Shown here piece by piece: positions 7,875 to 16,407 of a stretch of DNA of 64,000 bases (positions are counted from its first letter, which is position 1; every line of letters starts with the position of its first letter). This DNA is from a bacterium 1XD8-76. GTDB taxonomy: Bacteria > Bacillota > Clostridia > Lachnospirales > Lachnospiraceae. The position numbers and the translations under genes were made by a program. The stretch covers positions 1 through 64,000 of the forward strand of contig RAZE01000010.1 of assembly GCA_003611955.1 (NCBI GenBank). Reading direction: 5' to 3'. The notes under the pieces were generated by a model. That model had not been told where the DNA came from. It made no database searches and was given only the letters and a program-made list of their open reading frames with translations.

Positions 7875-10784
7875 ATGAAGAAAATTCTTTCCATACTTTC
7901 TGTTCCGGGCAGTGTGGCAGAGGTGGGGATCGCACTGTGTTACAGCTTATTTTCCATGCTCTTTCTGATGTTTGGTTATGAGGATTATCTGATAAACCGC
8001 AGATGGATTGTTCCAGCCGGATGTTTTTGCGCGATCGTGGTATTTCATTTTCTCATCGGTATGACGCTTGGGCATGTGAGCAGATATTTTGAAGGACATC
8101 CTGTTCTTTTTGGGGAAATGGGATGTTTTTTTGGAATAATCTATATATTGGGGGAAGAGTCATCATGGATATCGCGGCTCTGGGCGACAGAACAGGCAGA
8201 TATTTACGAGGTCTTATTGATCTTTTTGATCCTGTTTTATCTGTGGATATGTCCCTTTTTTCTTATGAAGAAATACGGGAAGACCGGAGCGCTGCATTAC
8301 CTGTTTTTGCTGGGCTTCAGCTTTTTTGTGTCGATAATGAATAAAATGATGTCTGCGGGCAGTGAATATGCGCTGATGGCCTGGGAGGTCCCCCTCTGGC
8401 TGACCTGTGCGTTTCTGTCCGGTCTTTTATGGCATCTGCTCTCCGCGGTATGGAGAAAAAGGGCGAAAGAGTCCGGGAAAAGACGAATCTGTCTCCGAAG
8501 AGTGTGTACGACGGTTCTGAGCGGGGGCATTGTGTTTTTTCTCCTTGTAGTTGTTTCCGGAGAAACGGGAGAGCAAATGCTGTCGCCTTCCCCGCGCAGG
8601 GACGAGGAAGGATATTATCTTTTGTGCTCAAGGGAGGGGTTTGAGTGGTTTCTTGATCGGATAAACACTAAGAGTGAGGAGCCGGATATCAACGTCAGGA
8701 TGACGGCGGATATTGTGCTCAATGATACTTCCGGCTGGGAGAAATGGGAGGAGCAGCCGCCGGAGAATGCGTATAAATGCATGAAAGCTTACAGGGGGCA
8801 TTTTGACGGGGACGGGCACACGCTGGAGGGTTATTATTCGGCGTGGGAACTGCCCATCTTCGCGACCCTGGAAGAGCAGGCGGCGGTGACGGATCTGAAG
8901 ATCAGGAAGGCGCTGTTTCGGAGCACCTATGAGAAGAACCGTTATGAGGACGACGACGGGAAAGTCAATGTGGTTCCGGCTTCCGCGCTCTGTTACAGAA
9001 ATGAAGGGAGGATAGAGGGGTGCGATGTGGAGGCGATAGTGTTGGGAGACTGGGGAGCCGGGGGAATCGCGTGCATCAATGAAGGCCTTATGAAAGACTG
9101 CCGTTTTACGGGGACGGTGGAGAGCGGGAGGTGGTCTGAGGAGGGGGACAAAGAGGAGAGATGGGCAGTGGTGAATATGAATACGGGGGGAATATGCAGG
9201 TCCAACGGCGGCAGTGTGGAGAACTGCCGGAACGAGGGGACGATTCTGTCCGGGGTGATCACGGATACGCATCATATGCACTATAACTGCGGAGGTATCG
9301 TCGGATCGATCCGGGAAGGCGGCAGTGTGGAGAACTGTGAGAATCTGGGACATGTGGAGAGCCCCCAGATCTGCGGCGGGATCGCCGGTATAAGTTCGGG
9401 AGAGATACGGGAGTGCTCCAATGCAGGAGAGGTCCATGTGGATCAGAAGACGGTTGGGTATGCCACGTCTGTGATCACCGCCGGGATCTGCGCTTCCAAC
9501 GGGGGACTGGTGGACTCCTGTTTTAGTACGGGGGAGGTGTCCGTCGATCAGAGCTCGCTGAGCACCTGCGCGCCGGTGTACGGCATTGCCTGTAATCTGG
9601 ACAATACCGAGAGGGGGCAGACGAAAAACTGCTATTATCTTCCGGGGAAGGCGGTGCAGGATTACCGCCAGAATGGGGTGTACAAGCTGTCGGCGGCACA
9701 GATGGCGGAAGTTGAGATGTACATAGAGGCGGGGCAGGCGGCAAGGAAGGGAGCAGACCTCATATCTGACACATATGTCATTTCAGATGTAGATTCCCTG
9801 GAGCTGTTTTCGGTATTTCCGGATTTTCCGGGGACAGACCGGGACGACTATATCCATCTGCGCCTGGGGCCGGAGCAGGATACGGTGTATCAGGTACAAA
9901 GCGGAGATACCCTGTGGGGGATCGCCGAGAAGTTTTATGAGGACGGGATGTATCATTCGGTGCTGATGAAAGAGGGAAAACCGGTCGGGGAGACGATCTA
10001 TCCGGGGGAGGAGATCGTGGCGCCCCGTCTGGACCGCTATCTGCTGTGCGGCAGCGAGGAGGAGGGGTTTGGGATGGCGTTCTGTGAGAACGCTTCCGGA
10101 AACATGTGTCCCACCCGGTATTTTATGGCAAAGCCGGTGGACTGGTATTACGGGGATATGGAATTTGCCGCGGGAAAAGGACTGGAGGTGCTGTGGCCGA
10201 AGGAGGAAGAGCAGGGGTACGGTGCGGCTGCCGGGGATATCCGGATCCTGTATTATCTGGACGGCAATGAGGAGGGGGATTTTTTCGCTGGCGACTGGGA
10301 GGAGACCAAGGAGAAGATCAGAGAGAGCGCCAAAGTCTGCTGCGGCGAGGGGATCGAAAGCTTACGTTTCTATCGGTATGGGCTGGACGGAGGTGAATTC
10401 CTCTATGGGTATTCTTTCCGGCTGTATCCCGACCGGTGTCCTTTTGAGAGTACGCTTCGCAGCGAGGCGGACGGACAGACTTCTGCCAGGATGCAGGAAG
10501 CGTTGAACTGCGCGGTGTTTTACCGGCTGCGGAAAGGGTTTGTGGCGGAGTTTATCGGTATTGAGCCTGTGTCCGGAGATATGCATGTGCTGGAGCGGAC
10601 GAGGTATTTTGCCGCCAGAGTCGCGGACGGTCCTGCACTCCCGGATACAAAATATACTGAGAAGGATTTTTACGGCTGGGAGGACTGGGCTTTTGGAAGG
10701 CTGCACAATCCTTTTGCGGCGGCGCTGGAGTACAGTCCTGATGCGGAATGCGATCCTTTTATGCTGGTCAGGGGAACGCAGTAG
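7875..10784 (+). CDS. Large multipass membrane protein with GLUG repeats and a LysM domain
   Basis: 969 aa from the ATG at 7875, behind GGAGGAG; the frame extends upstream but without a better site. Residues about 10-230 hold six or seven membrane helices. An external region follows. At about 375-575 come at least five GLUG-type repeats of the form GGIxxxNxGxVxxCxNxG (for example GGICRSNGGSVENCRNEG and GGIAGISSGEIRECSNAG). A LysM peptidoglycan-binding module lies at about 671-717 (YQVQSGDTLWGIAEKFY). The last 250 residues are acidic and aromatic and match nothing I recognise. GLUG repeats occur in surface adhesins and proteases, so a wall-associated role is likely, but joining them to a polytopic N-terminus is unusual. 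Confidence 0.8.
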   Translation: MKKILSILSVPGSVAEVGIALCYSLFSMLFLMFGYEDYLINRRWIVPAGCFCAIVVFHFLIGMTLGHVSRYFEGHPVLFGEMGCFFGIIYILGEESSWISRLWATEQADIYEVLLIFLILFYLWICPFFLMKKYGKTGALHYLFLLGFSFFVSIMNKMMSAGSEYALMAWEVPLWLTCAFLSGLLWHLLSAVWRKRAKESGKRRICLRRVCTTVLSGGIVFFLLVVVSGETGEQMLSPSPRRDEEGYYLLCSREGFEWFLDRINTKSEEPDINVRMTADIVLNDTSGWEKWEEQPPENAYKCMKAYRGHFDGDGHTLEGYYSAWELPIFATLEEQAAVTDLKIRKALFRSTYEKNRYEDDDGKVNVVPASALCYRNEGRIEGCDVEAIVLGDWGAGGIACINEGLMKDCRFTGTVESGRWSEEGDKEERWAVVNMNTGGICRSNGGSVENCRNEGTILSGVITDTHHMHYNCGGIVGSIREGGSVENCENLGHVESPQICGGIAGISSGEIRECSNAGEVHVDQKTVGYATSVITAGICASNGGLVDSCFSTGEVSVDQSSLSTCAPVYGIACNLDNTERGQTKNCYYLPGKAVQDYRQNGVYKLSAAQMAEVEMYIEAGQAARKGADLISDTYVISDVDSLELFSVFPDFPGTDRDDYIHLRLGPEQDTVYQVQSGDTLWGIAEKFYEDGMYHSVLMKEGKPVGETIYPGEEIVAPRLDRYLLCGSEEEGFGMAFCENASGNMCPTRYFMAKPVDWYYGDMEFAAGKGLEVLWPKEEEQGYGAAAGDIRILYYLDGNEEGDFFAGDWEETKEKIRESAKVCCGEGIESLRFYRYGLDGGEFLYGYSFRLYPDRCPFESTLRSEADGQTSARMQEALNCAVFYRLRKGFVAEFIGIEPVSGDMHVLERTRYFAARVADGPALPDTKYTEKDFYGWEDWAFGRLHNPFAAALEYSPDAECDPFMLVRGTQ

Positions 10785-10831
10785 AGCTGGCTTTTCTGGC
10801 TTTTCCGCCGCCAAACTTCCGCTCCCGGGGA

Positions 10832-10860
10832 TTGACAAATATTCACAGGTCGGGTATTAT
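10832..10860 (+). promoter_or_regulatory. Sigma-A-type promoter of glnA
   Basis: TTGACA (10832-10837) and TATTAT (10855-10860) are separated by exactly 17 bases. Transcription should start near 10867, just before the leader hairpin. Confidence 0.75.
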
Positions 10861-10873
10861 TTTGAGAGACAAA

Positions 10874-10909
10874 GGCGTTCTTATACTGAGGGGTAAGAGC
10901 GCCCTTTTT
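10874..10909 (+). terminator. Leader terminator/attenuator in front of glnA
   Basis: A 10-bp stem (GGCGTTCTTA with TAAGAGCGCC, one G-U pair) closes a 10-nt loop and is followed by TTTTT at 10905-10909. It lies between the glnA promoter and its ribosome site, so it would stop most transcripts unless relieved. The ANTAR antiterminator-type protein encoded after glnA is the obvious candidate for relieving it. In clostridia NitR, an ANTAR protein, sits next to glnA in the same way. The loop contains ACUGAG, with A and G at positions 1 and 4 as in ANTAR-binding loops, but the usual second upstream hairpin is not seen. Confidence 0.65.
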
Positions 10910-10929
10910 AGATAGAAGAGAGGTAAGCT

Positions 10930-12261
10930 ATGAATAATTTGACGAAGCAGGATATCATGAATCTTGTGGTGGAGGAGGATGTGGAGTTTATCCGGCTGCA
11001 GTTTACGGATATATTCGGCAATCTGAAAAATGTGGCGGTGACGTCGAGCCAGCTGGAGCGGGCGTTAAACAATGAGTGCATGTTTGACGGTTCCTCCATC
11101 GAGGGCTTTACCGGCAGGGTGGAGTCGGATATGTATCTGTATCCCGATCTCGACACGATGACGATCTTTCCCTGGAGGCCCCAGCAGGGCAGAGTGGCGA
11201 GGATGATCTGCGATATCTACCGGCCCAACGGAATGCCCTTCGAAGGGGATCCGCGCTATATTCTGAAAAAGGCGATAAAGGAAGCGGCTGATATGGGGTA
11301 CACCTTCGACGTGGGGCCGGAGTGCGAGTTTTTCCTGTTTGATATGGACGAGAACGGCGCGCCCACGACGAACACGAGGGAACAGGCAGGCTACTTCGAC
11401 ATGGGAACGGTGGACTTTGGCGAGAATGCCAGAAGGGATATGATCCTGACCCTGGAGGAGATGGGCTTCACCGTGGAGTCCTCCCATCACGGCAAGGCTC
11501 CCGCCCAACATGAGATCGACTTCCGGTATGGGGAGGCGCTTCGGGCGGCGGACAATATCATGACCTTCAAGCTGACGGTAAAGACCATCGCCAAACGGCA
11601 TGGCCTCCACGCCACGTTTATGCCGAAGCCGAAATTCGGCGTGCCGGGCTCCGGGATGCACATCAATATGTCCCTGAACCGGAACGGAGAAAATATTTTT
11701 GGCGACGTCTCCGACAAAAACGGCCTGAGCAGGGAGGCGTACTATTTTACCGGCGGCATCATGAAGCATCTGAAGGGGATGACGGCGATCACCAATCCGC
11801 TGGTCAATTCCTATAAGCGGCTGGTGCCGGGGTACGACGCGCCGGTGCATATCGCCTGGAGTATGGGAAACAGAAGCCCGCTGATCCGCGTGCCGGCCAC
11901 GGACGTCAGACATGCCCGAATTGAGCTGCGCAATCCGGATCCCTGCACAAATCCGTATCTGGCGCTGTCAGTGTGTCTGCGCGCCGGTCTGGAGGGAATC
12001 AGAAATCATATCATGCCGCCGGAGAGCGTAGATAAAAATATACAGGAGATGAACAGGGAGGATGTCCGGCGGGAAGGCATCGAGTCCATCCCCGCAACAT
12101 TGCTGGATGCATTGCACGAACTGGAGAAGGATGCTCTGGTGACGGAAACGCTGGGAGAACATGTGACGAATAATTATGTGAGAGCCAAAAGACAGGAGTG
12201 GCAGGAGTACATCTCCAGCGTCTCCGAGTGGGAAATCGGACGCTATCTGCTGAACTGTTAG
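10930..12261 (+). CDS. glnA: Glutamine synthetase type I
   Basis: 443 aa, the size of the GSI-alpha form without the adenylylation loop. Key motifs are MFDGSSIEGF, the ATP- and Glu-binding PAQHEIDFRYG, the GSGMHINMS strand, and NRSPLIRVPA with the catalytic arginines. It joins ammonia to glutamate with ATP in the cytosol as a dodecamer. Expression appears doubly controlled by its own 17-bp-spaced promoter and by a leader terminator at 10874. An ANTAR regulator gene follows 80 bp after the stop. Confidence 0.96.
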   Translation: MNNLTKQDIMNLVVEEDVEFIRLQFTDIFGNLKNVAVTSSQLERALNNECMFDGSSIEGFTGRVESDMYLYPDLDTMTIFPWRPQQGRVARMICDIYRPNGMPFEGDPRYILKKAIKEAADMGYTFDVGPECEFFLFDMDENGAPTTNTREQAGYFDMGTVDFGENARRDMILTLEEMGFTVESSHHGKAPAQHEIDFRYGEALRAADNIMTFKLTVKTIAKRHGLHATFMPKPKFGVPGSGMHINMSLNRNGENIFGDVSDKNGLSREAYYFTGGIMKHLKGMTAITNPLVNSYKRLVPGYDAPVHIAWSMGNRSPLIRVPATDVRHARIELRNPDPCTNPYLALSVCLRAGLEGIRNHIMPPESVDKNIQEMNREDVRREGIESIPATLLDALHELEKDALVTETLGEHVTNNYVRAKRQEWQEYISSVSEWEIGRYLLNC

Positions 12262-12341
12262 GGACATGGTATTACTACTTCTGCAATAAAAAGAGACCGA
12301 CGCAGGCAAAAGTCTTCGGATGGTCCGGAAAGGGGGTGCGC

Positions 12342-12914
12342 ATGACCGGTATTGTAGTAGTTTTCCCCCGCATGGAAGATGCCAGAGGGATCAGGAATCT
12401 CCTTGTCAGAAGCGGCTTTTCGGTACATGCGGTATGCACCACCGGAGGCCAGGCGATCAGTTCACTGGAGGATTTAAATGACGGTATTGTCATAAGTGGA
12501 TATAAACTGGCAGATATGATGTATCTGGAGCTGAAAGAGTGTCTGCCGAAGGGATTTGCGATGCTGTTACTGGCCACGAGACAGCACCTGGCGGAATGCG
12601 AGACGGGGGATATCACCTGTCTGCCGATGCCCCTGAAGGTACATGAGCTGGTGGATACGGTGCGCATGTTAGAGCGCCAGTGTGACAGAGATCGGAAAAG
12701 ACGCAGGGAGGAGCCGAGGGAGAGGAGTCCGGAGGAGAAGGAACTGATCGCGCGGGCGAAGGCGCTTTTGATGGAAAAAAGGTCTATGACCGAGATACGG
12801 GCTCATAAATATCTGCAGAAATGCAGTATGGACAGCGGAAGGAGTATCGTGGAGTCGGCGCAGATGATACTCATGCTGCAGAAGGATGATCGGAAAGGAG
12901 TAAAAGAGGAATGA
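12342..12914 (+). CDS. ANTAR-domain RNA-binding antiterminator (NitR-like)
   Basis: 190 aa from an ATG at 12342 behind AAAGGGGG. Residues 1-110 look like a degenerate receiver domain (VVFPRMEDARGIRNLLVRSGF) in which the phospho-acceptor Asp is not evident. A basic, helical linker leads into the ANTAR domain at about 125-185 (ELIARAKALLMEKRSMTE, then AHKYLQKCSMD). ANTAR proteins bind hexaloop hairpins in nascent RNA and prevent terminator formation. The location directly after glnA, which has a leader terminator, fits the clostridial glnA-nitR arrangement and suggests control by nitrogen status. The stop overlaps the dapF start by 4 bp. Confidence 0.85.
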   Translation: MTGIVVVFPRMEDARGIRNLLVRSGFSVHAVCTTGGQAISSLEDLNDGIVISGYKLADMMYLELKECLPKGFAMLLLATRQHLAECETGDITCLPMPLKVHELVDTVRMLERQCDRDRKRRREEPRERSPEEKELIARAKALLMEKRSMTEIRAHKYLQKCSMDSGRSIVESAQMILMLQKDDRKGVKEE

Positions 12915-13756
12915 GATTTACGAAAATGCATGGCTGCGGGAATGATTATATCTATGTAAACGGGATGGAGGAAAGGATCGAGCCGGATAAAAAACCGGAG
13001 ATCGTGCGCCGGATGAGCGACAGGCATTTCGGCGTAGGCGGGGACGGCGTAATCTTTATCAACCCTTCCGATGCGGCGGACTTTGAGATGGAGATGTGGA
13101 ACGCCGACGGCACAAGGGGTGAGATGTGCGGAAACGGTATTCGTTGTGTGGCGAAATATGTGTACGATAAAGGGCTGACGGATCAGACGAAGATCAGCAT
13201 TGTCAGCGGAGGGCAGATCAAGTATCTGGAGCTGGAGGCTGAGGGCGGCAGGATGCTGACCGCAAGAGTCAATATGGGAAATCCCGTCCTTACACCCGCG
13301 GAGATTCCGGTGGTGATGCCGGAGAACGCGGAGAATGCGATAGATGTGGAGATCGAGGTGGATGGAAAGACCTATAATATGACATGTGTGTCGATGGGAA
13401 ATCCGCATGCTGTCATATTTGTGGAAGATGTGTCAGGTCTTGACCTGGAGAGAACGGGTCCTCTGTTTGAAAATCATGAGCGGTTTCCCAGACGGGTCAA
13501 TACGGAATTTGTGAAGGTGCTGGACAGGAACCATGTGGAGATGCGCGTCTGGGAACGGGGAAGCGGGGAGACGCTGGCCTGCGGGACCGGGAGCTGTGCG
13601 ACGGCTGTCGCCTGCGTGTTAAATGGTTTGACGGATAATAGGGTAACTGTTAAACTGTTAGGTGGTGAACTGTTGATAGAGTGGGATCGGGAGGCCAACG
13701 TGATCTATATGACCGGTCCGGCTTCCACCGTTTTTGAAGGAGAATATGAGATTTAG
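12911..13756 (+). CDS. dapF: Diaminopimelate epimerase
   Basis: 281 aa. Both catalytic cysteines are present: one in EMCGNGIRC and the other in LACGTGSCATA. The entrance motif MHGCGNDYIY and the GNPHAVIF strand are also visible. It converts LL- to meso-diaminopimelate for lysine and peptidoglycan. It overlaps the ANTAR gene by ATGA and is followed 12 bp later by dapL, the step before it, so they form one translational unit. Confidence 0.96.
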   Translation: MRFTKMHGCGNDYIYVNGMEERIEPDKKPEIVRRMSDRHFGVGGDGVIFINPSDAADFEMEMWNADGTRGEMCGNGIRCVAKYVYDKGLTDQTKISIVSGGQIKYLELEAEGGRMLTARVNMGNPVLTPAEIPVVMPENAENAIDVEIEVDGKTYNMTCVSMGNPHAVIFVEDVSGLDLERTGPLFENHERFPRRVNTEFVKVLDRNHVEMRVWERGSGETLACGTGSCATAVACVLNGLTDNRVTVKLLGGELLIEWDREANVIYMTGPASTVFEGEYEI

Positions 13757-13768
13757 GAGGTTGTGGGA

Positions 13769-14983
13769 ATGTACAGAATTAATGAGGATTATTTAAAACT
13801 GCCGGGGAGCTACCTGTTTTCGACGATCGGGAAAAAGACAAATGCCTACAGGGAGAAACATCCGGAGAAAGATCTTGTGCGGATGGGGATCGGGGATGTG
13901 ACGCAGCCCCTTGCGCCGGTGATCATCGAGGCGCTGCACAGAGCGGTGGATGAGATGGCGCGACCAGAGACATTCCACGGCTATGCGCCGGATCTCGGGT
14001 ATGAATTTCTGCGGAATGCCATTGTGAAGAACGATTATCAGGGGAGAGGATGCGATATTGCGGCGGATGAGATATTTGTATCCGACGGCGCAAAGTGCGA
14101 CTGCGGAAATATTCAGGAAATTTTCAGCAAGGACAATAAGATCGCGGTCTGCGATCCGGTGTACCCGGTCTATGTGGATACCAATGTGATGGCGGGCAGG
14201 ACGGGCACCTACGATGCAAAAAAGGAGACCTGGAGCGATGTGATCTACATGCCCTGTACCGCGGAGAACGGTTTTTCTCCGGAACTGCCGGAGAGGACGC
14301 CGGATATCATCTATCTGTGCTACCCCAATAACCCGACGGGAGGCGCGATCACGAAGGATGAGCTGCAGGTGTGGGTAGATTATGCGAACAGGGTGGGGGC
14401 TGTCATTATCTATGACGCGGCCTACGAAGCGTATATTTCGGAGGAGAATGTGCCGCACAGCATCTATGAGTGCGAGGGGGCGAGAGGCTGCGCGATCGAG
14501 ATCCGTTCTTTCTCAAAGAACGCGGGATTTACCGGCGTACGGTTAGGCTTCACCGTGATTCCGAAGGATCTGGAAGCGGGCGGGACAAAGCTGCACGCGC
14601 TCTGGGCGCGCCGCCATGGGACAAAGTACAACGGAGCTCCCTATATTATCCAGAAGGCCGGCGAGGCAGTCTACAGCGAGGAGGGGAAAAAACAGCTGGC
14701 AAAACAGGTGGCTTACTATATGAACAACGCCGCCTGTGTGCGGGACGGTCTGAAGGAGGCGGGCTACACGGTATACGGCGGCGTGAACGCGCCCTACATC
14801 TGGATGAAGACGCCCGACAATATGACGAGCTGGGAGTTCTTTGACTATCTGCTGGAAAACGCCAACGTGATCGGCACGCCGGGCTCCGGCTTTGGTCCCA
14901 GCGGAGAAGGCTATTTCAGGCTGACGGCGTTCGGGACATACGAGAATGCTGTGGAGGCCCTGCGGAGGATCAAAGCGCTGTAA
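13769..14983 (+). CDS. dapL: LL-diaminopimelate aminotransferase
   Basis: 404 aa. A GTG at 13763 is in frame, but AGGAGG at 13755-13760 is correctly spaced (8 nt) only for the ATG at 13769. The fold-type I PLP enzyme shows PNNPTGGAI and the Schiff-base lysine in RSFSKNAGFTGVRLGF. The N-terminus MYRINEDYLKLPGSYLFS and the EKDLVRMGIGDVTQPL stretch are diagnostic for DapL. It makes LL-DAP directly from tetrahydrodipicolinate and glutamate, bypassing the acyl-blocked pathway. Confidence 0.95.
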   Translation: MYRINEDYLKLPGSYLFSTIGKKTNAYREKHPEKDLVRMGIGDVTQPLAPVIIEALHRAVDEMARPETFHGYAPDLGYEFLRNAIVKNDYQGRGCDIAADEIFVSDGAKCDCGNIQEIFSKDNKIAVCDPVYPVYVDTNVMAGRTGTYDAKKETWSDVIYMPCTAENGFSPELPERTPDIIYLCYPNNPTGGAITKDELQVWVDYANRVGAVIIYDAAYEAYISEENVPHSIYECEGARGCAIEIRSFSKNAGFTGVRLGFTVIPKDLEAGGTKLHALWARRHGTKYNGAPYIIQKAGEAVYSEEGKKQLAKQVAYYMNNAACVRDGLKEAGYTVYGGVNAPYIWMKTPDNMTSWEFFDYLLENANVIGTPGSGFGPSGEGYFRLTAFGTYENAVEALRRIKAL

Positions 14984-15053
14984 AGTATCTGCCAGGATTG
15001 CAGATCAGCGGGGAATGCATCGGCAGGACGCTCGGGAAAAGGAGGATTGTGAG

Positions 15054-15446
15054 ATGAAATGGAACGCAATTCATCATGTTGCGATCATTGTGTCGGATAT
15101 CCATGCCGCAAAAGAGTTCTATGTGGATAAACTCGGCTTTGAGGTCGTGAGAGAAAATTATCGGGACCATAGGAAGGACTGGAAACTGGATCTAAGGATC
15201 GGAGACGGACCGGAGGCGGTGGAGCTGGAAATTTTTGCGGAGCCGGATCCGCCGAGACGCGTCACCAGACCGGAGGCCTGCGGCCTGCGTCATCTGGCAT
15301 TTCGCGTGGAAGATGTGGAGAGCGCGGCCGCTGAGCTGGAGAAATGCGGGATAGAGTGTGAGCCGATCCGGTATGATGAATATACACAGAAAAGGATGAC
15401 TTTTTTCTTTGATCCGGACGGTCTGCCTTTGGAACTGCATGAGTGA
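15054..15446 (+). CDS. VOC-family (glyoxalase I-like, YaeR/SMU1112c-type) metalloprotein
   Basis: 130 aa from the ATG at 15054 behind AAAAGGAGG; upstream in-frame codons overlap dapL and lack a site. Two beta-alpha-beta-beta-beta modules are visible. The first starts NAIHHVAIIVSDIHAAKEFY and the second LRHLAFRVEDVESAAAEL. Candidate metal ligands are His in IHHVAI, Glu in ELEIF, His in RHLAF and Glu in GLPLELHE. The length and the FFFDPDGLPLELHE ending match the YaeR subgroup. True glyoxalase activity is not certain. gatC follows after 38 bp. Confidence 0.85.
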   Translation: MKWNAIHHVAIIVSDIHAAKEFYVDKLGFEVVRENYRDHRKDWKLDLRIGDGPEAVELEIFAEPDPPRRVTRPEACGLRHLAFRVEDVESAAAELEKCGIECEPIRYDEYTQKRMTFFFDPDGLPLELHE

Positions 15447-15484
15447 GGCGGATTGGATATCGGAGGAACAGGGGAGACCAGAAA

Positions 15485-15778
15485 ATGGCGAATGTGATAG
15501 ATGACGCTACAATGGAATACGTAGGGATCCTGGCGAAACTGGAGCTTTCGGATGAGGAAAGGGAAGCGGCGAAGAAGGACATGGGGCGGATGCTCGACTA
15601 TATCGATCTGCTGAACGAGCTGGACACTTCGGGCGTGGAGCCGATGTCCCATGTGCTGCCTGTGCGGAATGTGCTTCGGGAGGATGTGGTGACAAACGGG
15701 GACGGCCGGGAGGCGGTTTTGCTGAACGCGCCGGAGCGGAAGGAAGACATGTTTGTGGTGCCGAAGACGTTCGAGTGA
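15485..15778 (+). CDS. gatC: Asp/Glu-tRNA amidotransferase subunit C
   Basis: 97 aa from the ATG at 15485. It shows the standard GatC pattern: LAKLELSDEEREAAKKD helix, MLDYIDLLNELDTSGVEPM and VLREDVV, ending in DMFVVPKTFE. GatC wraps around GatA and stabilises the GatCAB complex that amidates Asp-tRNA(Asn) and Glu-tRNA(Gln). A GNAT gene separates it from gatA, which is unusual. Confidence 0.95.
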   Translation: MANVIDDATMEYVGILAKLELSDEEREAAKKDMGRMLDYIDLLNELDTSGVEPMSHVLPVRNVLREDVVTNGDGREAVLLNAPERKEDMFVVPKTFE

Positions 15779-15843
15779 ATGGGTTGATCTTTGGAAGCGG
15801 CATGATAGGGCCGCGGGATCGCAGAAGCAGCGGGAGGAACAAT

Positions 15844-16371
15844 ATGGAGCATATTGAGATACGGGAAATGATGCCGGAGAATGCGGAGGAGCTGATCGCC
15901 TGTATGAAGAGGACGGGCGCAGAGACGGATAATCTGACTTTCGGGAAGGAAGGGCTTCCCGCCACGGTGGAGCAGGAGAGGGAGTATTTAGAGCAGATGC
16001 ACCGCTCGGAGGGGTTCGTCCATTACGGTGCGTGGAAAGACAAAGAACTGGTAGGCAACGGAAGTCTGAGAGGAATGCCGCGCCGGATGAGCCATTACGC
16101 CGACATGGGACTGGCGGTGGTGAAGTCGGAGTGGAATCAGGGGATCGGCGGTATGCTTCTTGAGAGACTGATCGGGTACGCCCGCGGGGCGGGGATCGAG
16201 TTCCTGAAGCTTGAGGTGAGGAGCGATAATGCGGCGGCGATCCATCTGTATGAGAAATACGGGTTTAAACGTGTGGGCAGGCTGCCGGGATATTTTAAGA
16301 TAGGACACGAGTATTTTGATTTCGAGATCATGTGTCTTGATTTGAGAGTTGAGCCGGCCGTTGACAGATAA
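15844..16371 (+). CDS. GNAT-family N-acetyltransferase
   Basis: 175 aa from the ATG at 15844 behind GGGAGGAAC; the open frame to 15775 precedes any site. The acetyl-CoA-binding P-loop appears as VVKSEWNQGIGGMLLERL (Q-x-x-G-x-G/A type). Strand 5 and helix 4 are LKLEVRSDNAAAIHLYEKYGF, the signature of the RimI/YhhY-like branch. The ending KIGHEYFDFEIMCLDL resembles YhhY-type acetyltransferases. It lies between gatC and gatA on the same strand, so it is expressed with the tRNA amidotransferase. The substrate is unknown. Confidence 0.87.
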   Translation: MEHIEIREMMPENAEELIACMKRTGAETDNLTFGKEGLPATVEQEREYLEQMHRSEGFVHYGAWKDKELVGNGSLRGMPRRMSHYADMGLAVVKSEWNQGIGGMLLERLIGYARGAGIEFLKLEVRSDNAAAIHLYEKYGFKRVGRLPGYFKIGHEYFDFEIMCLDLRVEPAVDR

Positions 16372-16407
16372 GAGAAGCGGGTCGGAACAGACAGGAAGAA
16401 CGGAAAA

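Noticed and set aside
10861-10929. Full two-hairpin ANTAR target in the glnA leader
   Set aside because: Only about 10 nt precede the terminator stem after the predicted start, too little for a first hairpin.
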